Counted from the first letter of the stretch, positions 1 through 12,616 are shown. The stretch is DNA of 64,000 bases from Gemmatimonadota bacterium (GCA_028875075.1 JAPPGF010000011.1:1-64000), one strand, 5' to 3'. Notes: a model not told the origin generated them from the letters alone. A program made the numbers and translations.

Positions 1-54
<54 letters not shown>

Positions 55-238
55 TTTTCAGATTTACATCGTAACTTGCAAACTAGCCGAGGTCGGCGGT
101 GCCTTCAATCGTGCCGGGCCCCATCGCCGGGACAACGTCGGGGCCCGAACGCGCGCCCTCACTGCGTCTTGCGCAGGGAGGAACTCGCAAGGGACTGGAC
201 GTAACCCGCCTGGGGCACGTATCGTCAATGTGGAGTCC

Positions 239-2182
<1,944 letters not shown>

Positions 2183-2194
2183 CAAGGAGGCAAC

Positions 2195-2683
2195 GTGTCG
2201 AGAGCACTCACCGCGCACGTGGTCGTGGCCTCAGTGGCATTGGCCGGCGCCGGGTGCGGCGACGGCCTCACCGATACGGAGCGAGATGTGGCAGGCGCCT
2301 ACGCGCTCATCGAAGTGAACGGGCTCCCGCTGCCCTTCGATCTGCAGCGGCCGTGCGGCGAGAACGCCGCCAACGGGATCCTGGAGCTCGGACGCGAGAG
2401 TCGCTTCTTCGTCGAGATGGCCATGTACCATCCGGACTGCCCCGAGGAGGCCGAGCACGACCCGCAGAGATGGGTCGGGTCGGGGCTGTGGACGGTGATC
2501 GAGGAAGACGTGCGGTTGATCAGCGACCTAGGGATACAGCAGATCACGTTCGGCCGTGCAGCGGCCCCTCTGACTGAGCACACTATTCGGGCAGTCGGGC
2601 AGTTCGAAATCGTGGGCTACGAGGGTACGGCGATCCGCTCGACCCTCAAACCGGTCGAAGCCGAGTTCACGTTCTCCCGATAG
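2195..2683 (+). CDS. Small putative lipoprotein, unknown function
   Basis: A 162-residue protein starting at GTG with a perfect AAGGAGG at 2184-2190. The N-terminus is a short hydrophobic segment ending AGAGC, which could be a lipobox, although the -3 position is Gly rather than the usual Leu, so lipidation is likely but not certain. The remainder looks like a compact, mostly beta protein with no motif I recognise (an ELGRESRFFVEMAMY segment, a tryptophan-rich centre). It follows thiC by 12 bp and is probably in the same TPP-controlled transcript, which may hint at a link to thiamine, but nothing in the protein itself supports that. Confidence 0.6.
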   Translation: MSRALTAHVVVASVALAGAGCGDGLTDTERDVAGAYALIEVNGLPLPFDLQRPCGENAANGILELGRESRFFVEMAMYHPDCPEEAEHDPQRWVGSGLWTVIEEDVRLISDLGIQQITFGRAAAPLTEHTIRAVGQFEIVGYEGTAIRSTLKPVEAEFTFSR

Positions 2684-2725
2684 GCACGGAAGCTCCCGTC
2701 CCCCCGGTCCCGGCTCGCCTGCGGG

Positions 2726-3634
2726 TCAGCTCCCGAGGTGCTCCCTGAAGAAAGCGATCGTCCTCTCCTGAGCGAGTTGGGCGGCCGCCTCGTCGTAGCG
2801 AGGCGTAGTGTCGTTGTGGAAGCCGTGGTTCGTGTTCTCGTACATGTACATCGTGTAAACCTTGCCCGCCGCATCGAGCGCGGCCTCATAGGCTGGCCAG
2901 CCGGCGTTGATGCGCTCGTCAAGGCCAGCGTAGTGGATCATGAGCGGCGCTTCGATACCCGACACCTGATCGGCCGGTGGCTGCCCACCGTAGAAGGGCA
3001 CGGCCGCACCCAGATCGGGAAGCCGGACGGCGAGCGTGTTGACCATGCCGCCCCCGAAACAGAACCCCACGGCGCCGACCCTGCCTGTTGAGTCCTCGTG
3101 CTCCATCAGAAACTCCGCGGCGGCAAGGAAATCGTTGGTGACCTTGCCGCGGTCGAGCTGCCGCTGCATGTCGCGACCGTCGTCGTCGTTGCCAGGATAG
3201 CCCCCGAGAGGCGTCAGGGCATCCGGCCCGAAGGAGAGGAAGCCAGCCGCCGCGAAGCGCCGCACGACGTCCTCGATGTACGGGTTGAGCCCACGATTCT
3301 CGTGGATCACCAACACGGCAGGGAACGGCCCGGTCGCGTTCTCCGGCCACGCCATCAGTCCGCGCATGGTGCCGTGGCCTTGGGGTGAGGGATACGTGAC
3401 GTACTCGGTCCGGACACGCGCATCACCGGGGGGTACCTGCTGTGCCCATTCGTAGTGGGGGCGTAGCGCGTCGAACATCACCGAGGCGGTCATGCCGCCT
3501 GCCGTGAACCGCGACGCCCCGTCCATGAAGCCGCGCCGGTCAATCAGGCCGTGTACATATTGGTCGAACAGGGCGAGAACCTCCTGAGGGAAGTCGCTCG
3601 CCTTGAGCCGGGATGATTCCTGTACGAGTGCCAT
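2726..3634 (-). CDS. Dienelactone hydrolase family protein (Tat-type N-terminus)
   Basis: An alpha/beta hydrolase of about 302 residues. The nucleophile elbow GFCFGGG carries the cysteine typical of dienelactone hydrolases, and the acid and histidine lie in later motifs ([18 protein letters not shown]). Near the N-terminus [12 protein letters not shown] resembles a twin-arginine motif followed by an Ala/Gly-rich stretch, so export by Tat is plausible. I chose the ATG at 3634 (MALVQE) because it begins the family-like region. An in-frame ATG at 3691 would add 19 residues with low-complexity content. Neither start has a clear Shine-Dalgarno. The substrate is unknown. It stands alone, convergent with the preceding lipoprotein. 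Confidence 0.85.
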   Translation of the reverse strand: MALVQESSRLKASDFPQEVLALFDQYVHGLIDRRGFMDGASRFTAGGMTASVMFDALRPHYEWAQQVPPGDARVRTEYVTYPSPQGHGTMRGLMAWPENATGPFPAVLVIHENRGLNPYIEDVVRRFAAAGFLSFGPDALTPLGGYPGNDDDGRDMQRQLDRGKVTNDFLAAAEFLMEHEDSTGRVGAVGFCFGGGMVNTLAVRLPDLGAAVPFYGGQPPADQVSGIEAPLMIHYAGLDERINAGWPAYEAALDAAGKVYTMYMYENTNHGFHNDTTPRYDEAAAQLAQERTIAFFREHLGS

Positions 3635-3934
3635 TATCGGGCTCGACGCTGAGTTGCGCGCAGTATACGGGCCGGGGATCGACACCGTCATCTGGGTATG
3701 GTATCGGCCGCCTTAGGGGCGGGCAACGATCGCCCGCCACGTGCTTCCGTCGCGACGCAACGGTCTCCGTCGGGCACCCCTGCGTTGGCTTCGGCACGCC
3801 GCACAAGCCCATCCTGTATCGCCACGGCATGTTCGATCGGAGAAAGCGGCCATGCCGGAGCGCGCCCCCGCTCCGATACACCGTCGTCGTAACGGGCTAG
3901 CGGGCCGCGTTCACTGTGCCGGCCCCAGGCGCAT

Positions 3935-4714
3935 TCAGTGTCGTGTCGTCATGCGGTCCAAGAAGGCCCGCTCGTCGTGCGTAAGGGCACGCACTCCCTC
4001 GCCGCGTGCCTTGCTCAGAAGCGTCTGGACTTCCTGACGATTCAGCTCGTGGAGCATAGCCGTGTCGATCGACTCCCACCGCTGGATCGCGGTTCGATCG
4101 GAAACGGTTGCGGGGCTCGCATCCTGAACCTTGCGCCGGAACTCGCGCCGCGCCGCGCCGCGTTTCCAGTGCCGCAACCTGAGAAAGGCGAAGCCGCTCA
4201 CCAGGCCACCTAGGTGGGCGAGGTGCGCAGTGGGGCCACCAGCTCCGCCGAAGCCCAGAACGAAGCTGATCACGACGAAGGCGGCGACGAGCAGCCAGGC
4301 CTCGACCGGCAAGACGAAGTATATGTAGATCCGTTCCCTCGGCCAGAACATAGCGAAACCCATGAGCACCGCGTACACGGCGGCCGAGGCCCCCACAACA
4401 CTGAACTGCGGAGCGAAGACGAAGGAGAACAGCGCACCCCCGAGTCCGCCCCAGAAGTAGAGCCGCAGGAAATCGGTGCTCCCGAGCCGCTCTTCTAGCC
4501 GCGGCCCGAAGAAGAACAACCCGAGCATGTTGAAGAACAGGTGCCCGAGTCCGGCGTGGAGAAACATGTAGGTCAAGACCGTCCATGGACGGACGAGCAC
4601 TGCGGCCGGAATCAGTCGGCCCGACAAGTAAACCTGGGGTGCCACGTACGACAGCATGAACACGACTGCGTTCGCGAAGATCAGACGCTTGACCCAGGGG
4701 GTGAGCGGAATCAT
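3935..4714 (-). CDS. Rhomboid family intramembrane serine protease
   Basis: A 259-residue polytopic membrane protein with about six hydrophobic segments up to residue 190 and a basic cytoplasmic tail. The catalytic serine is in the motif GASAAVY (the family usually has GxSG, here GASA), the histidine in AHLAHLGG, and the oxyanion asparagine in GHLFFNMLGL. All three key positions are present, so it is probably active, though Ala replaces the common Gly after the serine. The approximately 70-residue tail is rich in Arg/Glu and has no known domain. The M28 peptidase gene ends 48 bp upstream in the same orientation. Confidence 0.92.
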   Translation of the reverse strand: MIPLTPWVKRLIFANAVVFMLSYVAPQVYLSGRLIPAAVLVRPWTVLTYMFLHAGLGHLFFNMLGLFFFGPRLEERLGSTDFLRLYFWGGLGGALFSFVFAPQFSVVGASAAVYAVLMGFAMFWPRERIYIYFVLPVEAWLLVAAFVVISFVLGFGGAGGPTAHLAHLGGLVSGFAFLRLRHWKRGAARREFRRKVQDASPATVSDRTAIQRWESIDTAMLHELNRQEVQTLLSKARGEGVRALTHDERAFLDRMTTRH

Positions 4715-4762
4715 ACGCGAATCTCGACCCGCGTGCTCAGAGGTGCAACGCCTCTTCGGCGC

Positions 4763-5662
4763 TCACTCGGCGCACGCGCGCGCACACGCAGTCACGGCGT
4801 CGGTGACGAGCGCCGCGAAGTCCAGGTCCAGGGTCTGCAGCCGATCGCTCGCGCGATGATAGTGCGGGTTCCTCAGGTCGGCGGTGTCGGTGAGCAGGAG
4901 CGCCGGATAGCCCTGAGACCAGAACGAGGCGTTGTCACTGCGCCGCGTGGCCCAGACCAACCAGCCACGCAGCGCGGAGTGCAGGGAGGCGAGGGGGAGT
5001 TCCGGCACCGTACTCCGGGCCTCGGCCAGGAACGTGCGCAACAGCCCACGCGAGCGTGTGTCTCCCACGACCGCCAGATAGTCGCCGGTTCGCGGTAGAT
5101 CCAACCAGCGCACGGGGAGCGGAATCTTCTGGCTGCCCGGCTCGTGGCGGCGGAAGCCGATCATCTCCAAGACGAGCGCTCCACGGTAAGCGACCCCATG
5201 CGCCCGCGCAGCCGCGGCCCAGTGGCGGCTGCCGACTCGGTACGTCCAGCCCCGACGCTCCTCGAGGTTGAACGCGACGAACTCCACCGTGGCGCTGCCC
5301 TGCCAGCCGGCCAGAAGGCGCGCACACTCGAGCAGGCCGGCCACACCGCTCGCGTTGTCGTCCGCGCCCGGCGTACCGCGAACGGTGTCCACATGCGCCC
5401 CCACCAGCACCCGGGGCGCACGGGGATCCGTACCCGTGATCTCCGCTGCAACGTTGTCGAAGGGCCGTCCTCGGAACCGGAAACGATGCCTGCCCGCGGG
5501 CAGGCCGAGCGCCGCGAGTGCGCGCTCGACGTACGCGAGCGCCGCCTCCAAGGCCGCAGGTGAGGCGTCGGGGTGCCGTTCCCCCTCCAAAGCGCGCACG
5601 TGCGTCGCCAAGCGTTCCGGGTCGGCCCGGGCGAGAATCGATGAGTGAGCCACGCTGTTCAC
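4763..5662 (-). CDS. M28 family zinc aminopeptidase
   Basis: A 299-residue di-zinc peptidase domain. Metal ligands appear in the expected order: AHVDTV and GADDNASG (His, bridging Asp), FNLEER (the catalytic Glu plus a ligand Glu), LEMIG in place of the usual Asp-containing LDMIG, and the final His in RNPHYHRASD. No signal peptide or membrane anchor is visible, so it may be cytoplasmic, unlike many secreted M28 enzymes. It lies upstream of the rhomboid gene and may share its transcript. The substrate cannot be inferred. Confidence 0.9.
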   Translation of the reverse strand: MNSVAHSSILARADPERLATHVRALEGERHPDASPAALEAALAYVERALAALGLPAGRHRFRFRGRPFDNVAAEITGTDPRAPRVLVGAHVDTVRGTPGADDNASGVAGLLECARLLAGWQGSATVEFVAFNLEERRGWTYRVGSRHWAAAARAHGVAYRGALVLEMIGFRRHEPGSQKIPLPVRWLDLPRTGDYLAVVGDTRSRGLLRTFLAEARSTVPELPLASLHSALRGWLVWATRRSDNASFWSQGYPALLLTDTADLRNPHYHRASDRLQTLDLDFAALVTDAVTACARACAE

Positions 5663-5781
5663 CTCATAGGCCGCGCATCCCTCCTTGGGTCCCAGCGCGA
5701 CGGACCTGGGCTATCGCGGCCGGGTACCGGAGGACCGCAGTGACTCGTGCAATAGACCCGCTATAGACCGTGGAGCCGGCC

Positions 5782-6654
<873 letters not shown>

Positions 6655-6676
6655 CAAGAAGCCCTCTCCTTCACGC

Positions 6677-6710
6677 GAAGAGCCGCCCGGCTTCGGCCGG
6701 GCGGCTCTTC
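6677..6710. terminator. 15-bp hairpin with TTCG tetraloop
   Basis: A perfect inverted repeat with arms 6677-6691 and 6696-6710 closed by a TTCG loop. It begins 22 bp after the sulfurtransferase stop and 19 bp before the end of the convergent acidic-repeat ORF, so it can serve both strands. No long T-run follows, which is common in very GC-rich genomes. Confidence 0.8.
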
Positions 6711-6729
6711 GTGCACAAAGCACTGCGCT

Positions 6730-7020
6730 TCAATCCCACGCAGGCCGCGGCGGCGGTCTTCCGCTCAAGTCACGATCATCGTCTCCCCACTCATCCCACT
6801 CCTCTTCTTCGAGCTCGTCGTCATCCAACTCGTCGTCCTCCTCGTCCCAGTCGTCCTCTTCGTCCCAGTCGTCTTCCTCGTCCCAATCGTCTTCCTGACC
6901 GAATGTCCTGGCACAGAGGAGCAAGGCGCCACGAGCCTCGTACGCCGTCCAGTCCGAGTGGTCTGGCCGGCGCCTTCCCGAGGAAACCGCCCGGCGTGCC
7001 GGGGATTCTCTGGCGGCCAT
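6730..7020 (-). CDS. Small protein with acidic EDDWDE-repeat tail, unknown function
   Basis: An open frame of about 96 residues ending in an extremely acidic segment made of three EDDWDE hexad repeats followed by further D/E/W runs and a short Pro/Arg tail. The middle part (SDWTAYEARGALLLCARTFG) is not recognised. The start is uncertain: the ATG at 7020 gives the form listed, while a TTG at 7101 would extend it by 27 residues. Neither has a convincing ribosome site. It lies directly downstream of the CDF exporter on the same strand. The 18-bp DNA repeats drift at silent positions, which supports selection on the protein. I cannot assign a function; metal or nucleic-acid-mimic binding are possibilities only. 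Confidence 0.5.
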   Translation of the reverse strand: MAARESPARRAVSSGRRRPDHSDWTAYEARGALLLCARTFGQEDDWDEEDDWDEEDDWDEEDDELDDDELEEEEWDEWGDDDRDLSGRPPPRPAWD

Positions 7021-7107
7021 GCGCGCCAAAGTATACGAGGGGTTCGCGCTGTCAAGGAGACAATCGCAGCCGTTTTCGGCGTCTTCCAGGTCCGCCACCA
7101 AAAGTTG

Positions 7108-8025
7108 TCACCCACTGTCTCCGGCCCTTCGAACCTGAACCAGCTCACGAGGTTCGAGTTGGAAAGTGACGTGACCGATTCCGTGCCGGAGGGCCCGCTC
7201 GCGCACGTCGTCGAGCACACGTCGCTGTTCCAGGGGGTCGTCGATCACGCCGTGAGCCGACAGGGCGACGAAGCCACTCGTGAGTGTCCAGACGTGCAGG
7301 TCGTGCACCTCGCTAAGGCCTTCCACGCCGCGGAGATCAGCCAGCAAGCGCCCCATGTCCAAGTGCGACGGCGCGGCTTCCAGAAGCACATCGGTGGCCT
7401 CCCGTATCAGCCGCCAGGCTCCCACAAGGATCAGGGCAGCGATCAGCAGGGACACGAGGGTGTCCGCTCGGGTCCAGCCCGTCAGCCAAACCACAGCACC
7501 CGCGACGAGGGCGCCGACAGATCCGATCATGTCCCCCAACACGTGCATATAGGCGCCACGTACGTTGAGACTCTCGAGGGCGTGGCTATGGAGGAGGGTC
7601 GCGGCGATCACGTTTACGGCCAGCCCAGCAGCGGCCACGACGATGAGCAACATGCCGTCTACCGCGACCGGCTCGCGCACGCGATGCCAGGCCTCCCAGG
7701 CGATCCACCCCGACGTCACGAGCAACACAGCGCCATTGACCAGCGCTGCGAGGATCTCAAGCCGCACGTAGCCATAGCTCTTCTCGAGGCTCGCCGGCCG
7801 ACGCGCCAGGTGCATCGCTCCGAGCGATAGTCCGATCGCCGCCACATCGGTCAGCATATGACCAGCATCGGCGAGCAAGGCCAACGAGTTGGCGAACCAG
7901 GCGCCCACCACCTCCGCCACCATGAACGTGCTCGTGAGCACCAGCACCAGCCGGAGCCGCCCCACGGAGCGGCCGCGGAGGGGATTCAGATCCGAAAGCC
8001 CGCGATGGACATGCGAATGCGCCAT
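7108..8025 (-). CDS. Cation diffusion facilitator metal exporter (CzcD/ZitB-like)
   Basis: About 305 residues with six transmembrane segments and a C-terminal cytoplasmic domain. The paired metal-site motifs are in TM2 (ADAGHMLTD) and TM5 (YMHVLGDMIGS), the His/Asp pattern of zinc-selective CDF proteins. The C-terminal domain contains HDLHVWTLTSG, as in CzcD. The N-terminus is histidine-containing (MAHSHVHRG), and I use this ATG at 8025; a GTG at 8058 would add 11 residues. It exports Zn2+ or similar divalent ions by proton antiport. The acidic-repeat gene downstream may be cotranscribed. Confidence 0.93.
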   Translation of the reverse strand: MAHSHVHRGLSDLNPLRGRSVGRLRLVLVLTSTFMVAEVVGAWFANSLALLADAGHMLTDVAAIGLSLGAMHLARRPASLEKSYGYVRLEILAALVNGAVLLVTSGWIAWEAWHRVREPVAVDGMLLIVVAAAGLAVNVIAATLLHSHALESLNVRGAYMHVLGDMIGSVGALVAGAVVWLTGWTRADTLVSLLIAALILVGAWRLIREATDVLLEAAPSHLDMGRLLADLRGVEGLSEVHDLHVWTLTSGFVALSAHGVIDDPLEQRRVLDDVRERALRHGIGHVTFQLEPRELVQVRRAGDSG

Positions 8026-8421
8026 TGCAGTAGCCGAAGCACCTGGTACCTGAGACACTGGATGCGCGCAGGGCCTGGATCACGCACCTGCCATCCGGCA
8101 CCTAACATAGCCCCGATCATCTCGGCGCACGGCCGGGTTGGCGGCCTTCTCTTCCAGTCCTCGCCGGTCCACAACGCCCACCGGCCCGGCTACCGTATTC
8201 GGTGACGGGGCCCACGCTTGGTCCGGTGCGTGGCCCGGCAGACGCGCGCAACTCCGGAGCGGCGACATCGACGCTGGCCGCCCGGCGCGCGGGCGGCAGT
8301 GCGGACACGGTCCCGCGTGCCTGTCGCCGACGCCGCACCGCGGACAAGCGGACGGACTCGCGGCTGCATGCTTCGGCTGCCCTCCGGACCCGGTACCAGA
8401 CGCCGGAGTACCCCACTGACG
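8026..8421. other. Intergenic region between divergent CDF exporter and psd
   Basis: About 395 bp of GC-rich sequence between two divergent genes. It holds open frames on both strands, but none has a ribosome site or a recognisable product. No conserved RNA element or clear operator was seen. Confidence 0.5.
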
Positions 8422-9372
8422 ATGTTCGAGGCGGACACGACTCCCGATCTTCCCCGCGGTCATTGGCGCGTCGTGCTGGCCGTCCTGCGCTGGGTTCCGC
8501 AGGCTGGTCTTTCACGGTTGCTCGGTCGTCTCGCCGACCTGCGCCTGCCTCGCCCTCTGCGCCGTTTCGTGCTCGGGTCGTTTGCCCGTGCGGTCGGCGC
8601 CCGCCTCTCCGAGGTCGAGAAGCCGCTCGACGAGTACCCGAGCCTGAACGCTTTCTTCGTGCGTCGCCTGCCCCCGGGGACTCGCGTCTGGCCGGCCGAT
8701 CCGGCCGTGGCAGGCTCGCCCGTCGACGGCATCGTAGGGAGTGTAGGAACTATACGCGACGGGACCGCGGTCCAGGCAAAGGGGCGCTCCTACTCGGTCG
8801 CGGCCCTGCTCGGGGACCCCGCGGAAGCTCCCGTCTACGAGGGTGGCCGCTTCGTGACGCTCTACCTTTCGCCGAGACACTACCACCGCGTACACGCACC
8901 GCTCGGAGGCACCATCGCCGTGGCTCGCCGCGTTCCCGGCCGACTCTTCCCCGTCAACTTGCCGTCGGTCGCCTACGTGCAAGATCTCTTCGCGCTCAAC
9001 GAGCGCGTTCTTTGCCAGCTCGAGTCCGAACTCGGGCGCGTCACGCTGATCGCTGTCGGCGCCTTCAACGTGGCGCGCATCTCCACCGCGTTCGATCCCG
9101 ATTGGGCGGGCTCGAGCGCGTGGGTGAGCAACCGCCGCGACCCGCCGGAGCCGGAACGCGCCTACGACCCGCCCCTCGTCGTCGAGCGCGGAACGGAGCT
9201 GATGGCATTCCACCTCGGCTCGACCGTCATCCTACTCTTTCCGCGCGGATGCGATGTCATGAGCACGACCTGCCGTCCCGGGCGCGAGGTCCATCTCGGT
9301 ACGCCGCTGGTCCGCGTAGCTGCCCGAGGTGATCTTTCGTCGCACCGTCCACCCACGATGGCTCGCTCGTGA
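8422..9372 (+). CDS. psd: Phosphatidylserine decarboxylase proenzyme
   Basis: A 316-residue proenzyme that makes phosphatidylethanolamine from phosphatidylserine at the inner membrane. The self-cleavage site is LGST (in FHLGSTVILLFP) near the C-terminus: the serine becomes the pyruvoyl group of the alpha chain. Upstream motifs SPVDG (catalytic Asp) and YHRVHAP (His) are intact. The ATG at 8422 begins the family-like region; the frame is open further upstream but that stretch is low-complexity Arg-rich. The stop overlaps the GTG start of the next gene (GTGA), implying translational coupling to the oligopeptidase. Confidence 0.94.
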   Translation: MFEADTTPDLPRGHWRVVLAVLRWVPQAGLSRLLGRLADLRLPRPLRRFVLGSFARAVGARLSEVEKPLDEYPSLNAFFVRRLPPGTRVWPADPAVAGSPVDGIVGSVGTIRDGTAVQAKGRSYSVAALLGDPAEAPVYEGGRFVTLYLSPRHYHRVHAPLGGTIAVARRVPGRLFPVNLPSVAYVQDLFALNERVLCQLESELGRVTLIAVGAFNVARISTAFDPDWAGSSAWVSNRRDPPEPERAYDPPLVVERGTELMAFHLGSTVILLFPRGCDVMSTTCRPGREVHLGTPLVRVAARGDLSSHRPPTMARS

Positions 9373-11423
9373 ACGAAACCAATCCACTCCTCTCGGAGAG
9401 CTTCCGTATCCCCTTCGATCGGGTCCGCCCCGAGCATGTCCGGTCCGGCGTCGATGAAATCCTCCGGGCCGGTCAGGAGCGCCTGGAAGCGTTGGCCGGC
9501 CAGGCCGAGCCACCCACGTGGGAGAACACGATGGAGCCACTCGATTCCGTGACCCGCTGGGTGAGCGAGCGGGTCAAGCCGGTGACTCACTTGATCACGG
9601 TGCAGGAGACGAGAGAGCTCCGTGACGCGTTCAACGTGGTATTGCCTGCGATATCGGCGTTCTGGACCCGCCTGCCCCTGAACACGTCGCTTTGGCGGCG
9701 AATCGAGGGCCTGAGCCGAGAGGCGGACAGTCTGCCGCTTACAAGCATTCAGAAACGGCACCTCGACAAGACCGTCACCGAGTTCCGCCGTGCGGGAGCC
9801 GACCTCGCAGGCCGGGACAAGGAACGTCTCGAAGAGATAAAGGTCGAGCTGGCTCAGGTGGAGCAAGAGTTCAGCGAGCACGTGCTGGACGAGACCGCGG
9901 CCTGGGAACTGCACGTGACGGACGCCGACCGGCTCCGGGGCGTGCCCGATTCCCATCTGGCGCGTTTTCGGGCCGCGGCGGCCGGGAAGAACAAGAAGGG
10001 CTGCCTGCTCACGCTCGACCATCCCTCTGTCGAGCCGATCGTCAAGTACGCGCACGAGCGCGAACTGCGACGTGAAGTCTACGAAGCGTACGTGACGCGC
10101 TGTCGCGACGGCGAATTCGACAACCGCGCTCTAATCGTTCGCGTTCTGGAGCTGCGGCAGCAGCTCGCCGAGCTCATGGGATATGAAGACTACGCCGACT
10201 TCCGGCTGGAAGATCACATGGTCAAGAGCGGCGCGCGCGCCAGCGCATTTGAGGGGGACATGCGCGATCTCACGCATGCCTACTGGGCGCACGACGTGGC
10301 CGAGCTACGCGCCCACGCGAGAGAGCTCGGGCTCGACGAGCTGCTGCCCTGGGACGTCGCCTACGTACAAGAGTCGTTGCGCCGAAAGGACTACGACATC
10401 GATGACGAGATGCTGCGCCCGTACTTCCCGCTCGAAACTGTGATGGACGGCCTATTCGACATCGCGCGGCGAGTCTTCAGGCTCACGGTCAAGCCGGCAC
10501 CCTGCGCGGAAGTATGGCACGAAGACGTCAGGTTCTACGAGATTCACGACGACGACGGCACCTTCCTCGGGGGGTTTTATACCGATTGGTACCCGCGCAA
10601 GGAGAAGCGACAAGGAGCGTGGATGGCCGATCTGCGCTCCGGCGGACCGCTTCCCGACGGATCGTTCGAGCCGCACCTGGGGGTGATCTGCGGAAACTTC
10701 GCGCCCCCGCAAGGCGATGAGCCCAGCCTGTTGACTCATCGCGAGGTCGAGACCGTCTTCCACGAGTTCGGCCATCTCCTGCATCACAGCACGTCGCGCG
10801 TACCCGTCCGTGCGCGCGGCGGGTTAAACGTGGCTTGGGACTGGGTCGAGTTGCCCAGCCAACTCATGGAGAACTGGACCTGGGAGCGGGAGGCGTTCGA
10901 CATGTTCGCCCGCCACTATCGGACCGGCGATATGCTACCCGACCATCTCTTCGATCGCATGGTCGCGGCCCGCCGATTCATGGGTGGTTGGCGGCAGATG
11001 CGGCAACTTTCCTTCGGCACCGTCGACCTCGCCCTGCACCGCGAATACGCCCGACGGACAGACCGAGGCGCCGCGAGTGTCATGGAGTTCGGCCGCGAGT
11101 GCTTTGTCAAGTTCAGCCCGACGGATGCGTTCGCGGACCTGCACATCCTGACCTCGTTCACCCATCTGTTCAGTGGAGGGTACGCGGCTGGTTACTACAG
11201 TTACTTGTGGTCCGAGGTGCTCGACGCCGACGTATTCACGCGCTTTCGTGAAGAAGGCATCTTCAATTCTGACACCGGACGGGAATACGTACGGAGCATC
11301 CTGTCCCGGGGAGACAGCGATGACCCCGAGCGACTCTTCCGCGAGTTCATGGGCAGAGACCCCGACCCCGCCGCCCTTCTCGAGCGCAACCTCGGCCCGG
11401 TCCCTAGGCCGGCAGCGGCCTGA
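9369..11423 (+). CDS. prlC: Oligopeptidase A, M3 family
   Basis: A 684-residue zinc metallopeptidase that degrades short peptides, including cleaved signal peptides, in the cytoplasm. The zinc motif HEFGHLLHH (HExxH) is in VFHEFGHLLHH, followed about 30 residues later by the Glu-containing WVELPSQLMENW motif. The start NPLL...IPFDRVRPEHV matches the PrlC/OpdA N-terminus. The GTG start at 9369 overlaps the psd stop by four bases. The length is normal for the family. Confidence 0.95.
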   Translation: MNETNPLLSESFRIPFDRVRPEHVRSGVDEILRAGQERLEALAGQAEPPTWENTMEPLDSVTRWVSERVKPVTHLITVQETRELRDAFNVVLPAISAFWTRLPLNTSLWRRIEGLSREADSLPLTSIQKRHLDKTVTEFRRAGADLAGRDKERLEEIKVELAQVEQEFSEHVLDETAAWELHVTDADRLRGVPDSHLARFRAAAAGKNKKGCLLTLDHPSVEPIVKYAHERELRREVYEAYVTRCRDGEFDNRALIVRVLELRQQLAELMGYEDYADFRLEDHMVKSGARASAFEGDMRDLTHAYWAHDVAELRAHARELGLDELLPWDVAYVQESLRRKDYDIDDEMLRPYFPLETVMDGLFDIARRVFRLTVKPAPCAEVWHEDVRFYEIHDDDGTFLGGFYTDWYPRKEKRQGAWMADLRSGGPLPDGSFEPHLGVICGNFAPPQGDEPSLLTHREVETVFHEFGHLLHHSTSRVPVRARGGLNVAWDWVELPSQLMENWTWEREAFDMFARHYRTGDMLPDHLFDRMVAARRFMGGWRQMRQLSFGTVDLALHREYARRTDRGAASVMEFGRECFVKFSPTDAFADLHILTSFTHLFSGGYAAGYYSYLWSEVLDADVFTRFREEGIFNSDTGREYVRSILSRGDSDDPERLFREFMGRDPDPAALLERNLGPVPRPAAA

Positions 11424-11436
11424 CGGACAACCTGAC

Positions 11437-12447
11437 GTGCTGAACTGGCTCCGTAGGGCCTGCATGACCGCGTGCGCCCTGGTACTCGCCGCGTGCGGCA
11501 GCCGGGCAACCGGAGACGTGGACCAGATCGTTGTGGGCGCGGACCCCGCAGCCTGGGAGCAGGTCGAGCAACTCCTACGTCGGGAGCTGGAGCCTACCCC
11601 GTTCGCGCTTCCGGGCGAGCGCGCCTTCGAGCTGACGCATGCCGATCCGACCGCTAGCAGCTGGGAGGAAGCGCGCCTCGGCCGACAGGTACTGCTGATC
11701 GGAACCGCCGAGAATCCTTGGATCGCTGAAGCGCTTGAGCGGTGGAGGGGTGCGCCGCCCCAGGTTCCGTCACGAACCGAGGTCGCTGACGTGTGGGCGA
11801 ACGGACAGCATGCGCTCGTCCTGCTCCTTCCGGCGGAAATGCCCGAAGCAGCGCTCCGGCAAGAGATGGTCGATTTGAAGAACACCTATGTGCAACGCTA
11901 CCGCGAGTACGTCGTGGAAAGGATGTACTTCCCGGAAGGACCGGATCAGGCTCTCGCGGACACCATCCGCTCCAGTGCTGGCTTCGAGCTCCGGGTCCCC
12001 CAGAGCTACGCCTGGTCCCGGCAGCGCGACGTCCTCCGTTTCGGCCCCGCGGCGGTGCCGGAGGGAGCGCCCTCGCTCAACGTCACCGTTACTTGGCAAG
12101 CTCCCATACCGCCTGGAGCACGAAGCGAACCGCTCGCGCTTCTGGGTTGGCGCGAGCAAGTCGCAGCCGAGCACTACGCCGGGCCGCAGTTCGTCGAGCC
12201 GACGGCGGTACGCGGTGGACCCACGACGCACCGGGGCAGCCTGGCACTCCAGCTGGTGGGCACCTGGACGGCGCCGGGCAGCAGCCGGCGGGGCCCGTTC
12301 ATTCTGCGGACCGTGATGTGTCCGATTCAAGACCGCATGTACCTGCTGGACGGATGGCTCGACCCTGCCGGCCAGGAAGGGCACGAGCACATGGTGGAGA
12401 TCGAGTCCGTCATCAATTCGTTTCGGTGCGGATCAGCCGGTCGCTGA
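11437..12447 (+). CDS. DUF4837-like lipoprotein
   Basis: About 336 residues. From the GTG at 11437 the protein opens with a short basic region (RR), a hydrophobic stretch and a good lipobox (VLAAC), so it is an exported lipoprotein. The body, with DQIVVGADPAAWE, ALVLLLPAE, a central VVERMYFPEGP segment and a C-terminal RGPFILRTVMCP segment, fits the DUF4837 family as I remember it. The frame is open for 88 codons upstream inside prlC, but that part is prlC coding sequence. The gene follows the prlC stop by 13 bp and is probably cotranscribed. The family role is unknown. Confidence 0.75.
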   Translation: MLNWLRRACMTACALVLAACGSRATGDVDQIVVGADPAAWEQVEQLLRRELEPTPFALPGERAFELTHADPTASSWEEARLGRQVLLIGTAENPWIAEALERWRGAPPQVPSRTEVADVWANGQHALVLLLPAEMPEAALRQEMVDLKNTYVQRYREYVVERMYFPEGPDQALADTIRSSAGFELRVPQSYAWSRQRDVLRFGPAAVPEGAPSLNVTVTWQAPIPPGARSEPLALLGWREQVAAEHYAGPQFVEPTAVRGGPTTHRGSLALQLVGTWTAPGSSRRGPFILRTVMCPIQDRMYLLDGWLDPAGQEGHEHMVEIESVINSFRCGSAGR

Positions 12448-12616
12448 CTCCCACATGAGTGCGTAGCGACGCAGGGCGTGAGCCCACATCGACCCGTTCC
12501 ACGAATGGCGACGGCTTACCGAGGAAGGATCGACCAGACGCCACGGGCGTATCCCGCGATGCCGCGCGGGGCGATCCCGACCGCTACTTGGGATAGGCTC
12601 GGACTCCCGGTAGCAA

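Noticed and set aside
6780-6900. Short tandem repeats (about 18 bp) that might be a CRISPR-like or non-coding repeat array
   Set aside because: The units are contiguous, without spacers, and encode an EDDWDE protein repeat with silent variation, so they are coding.
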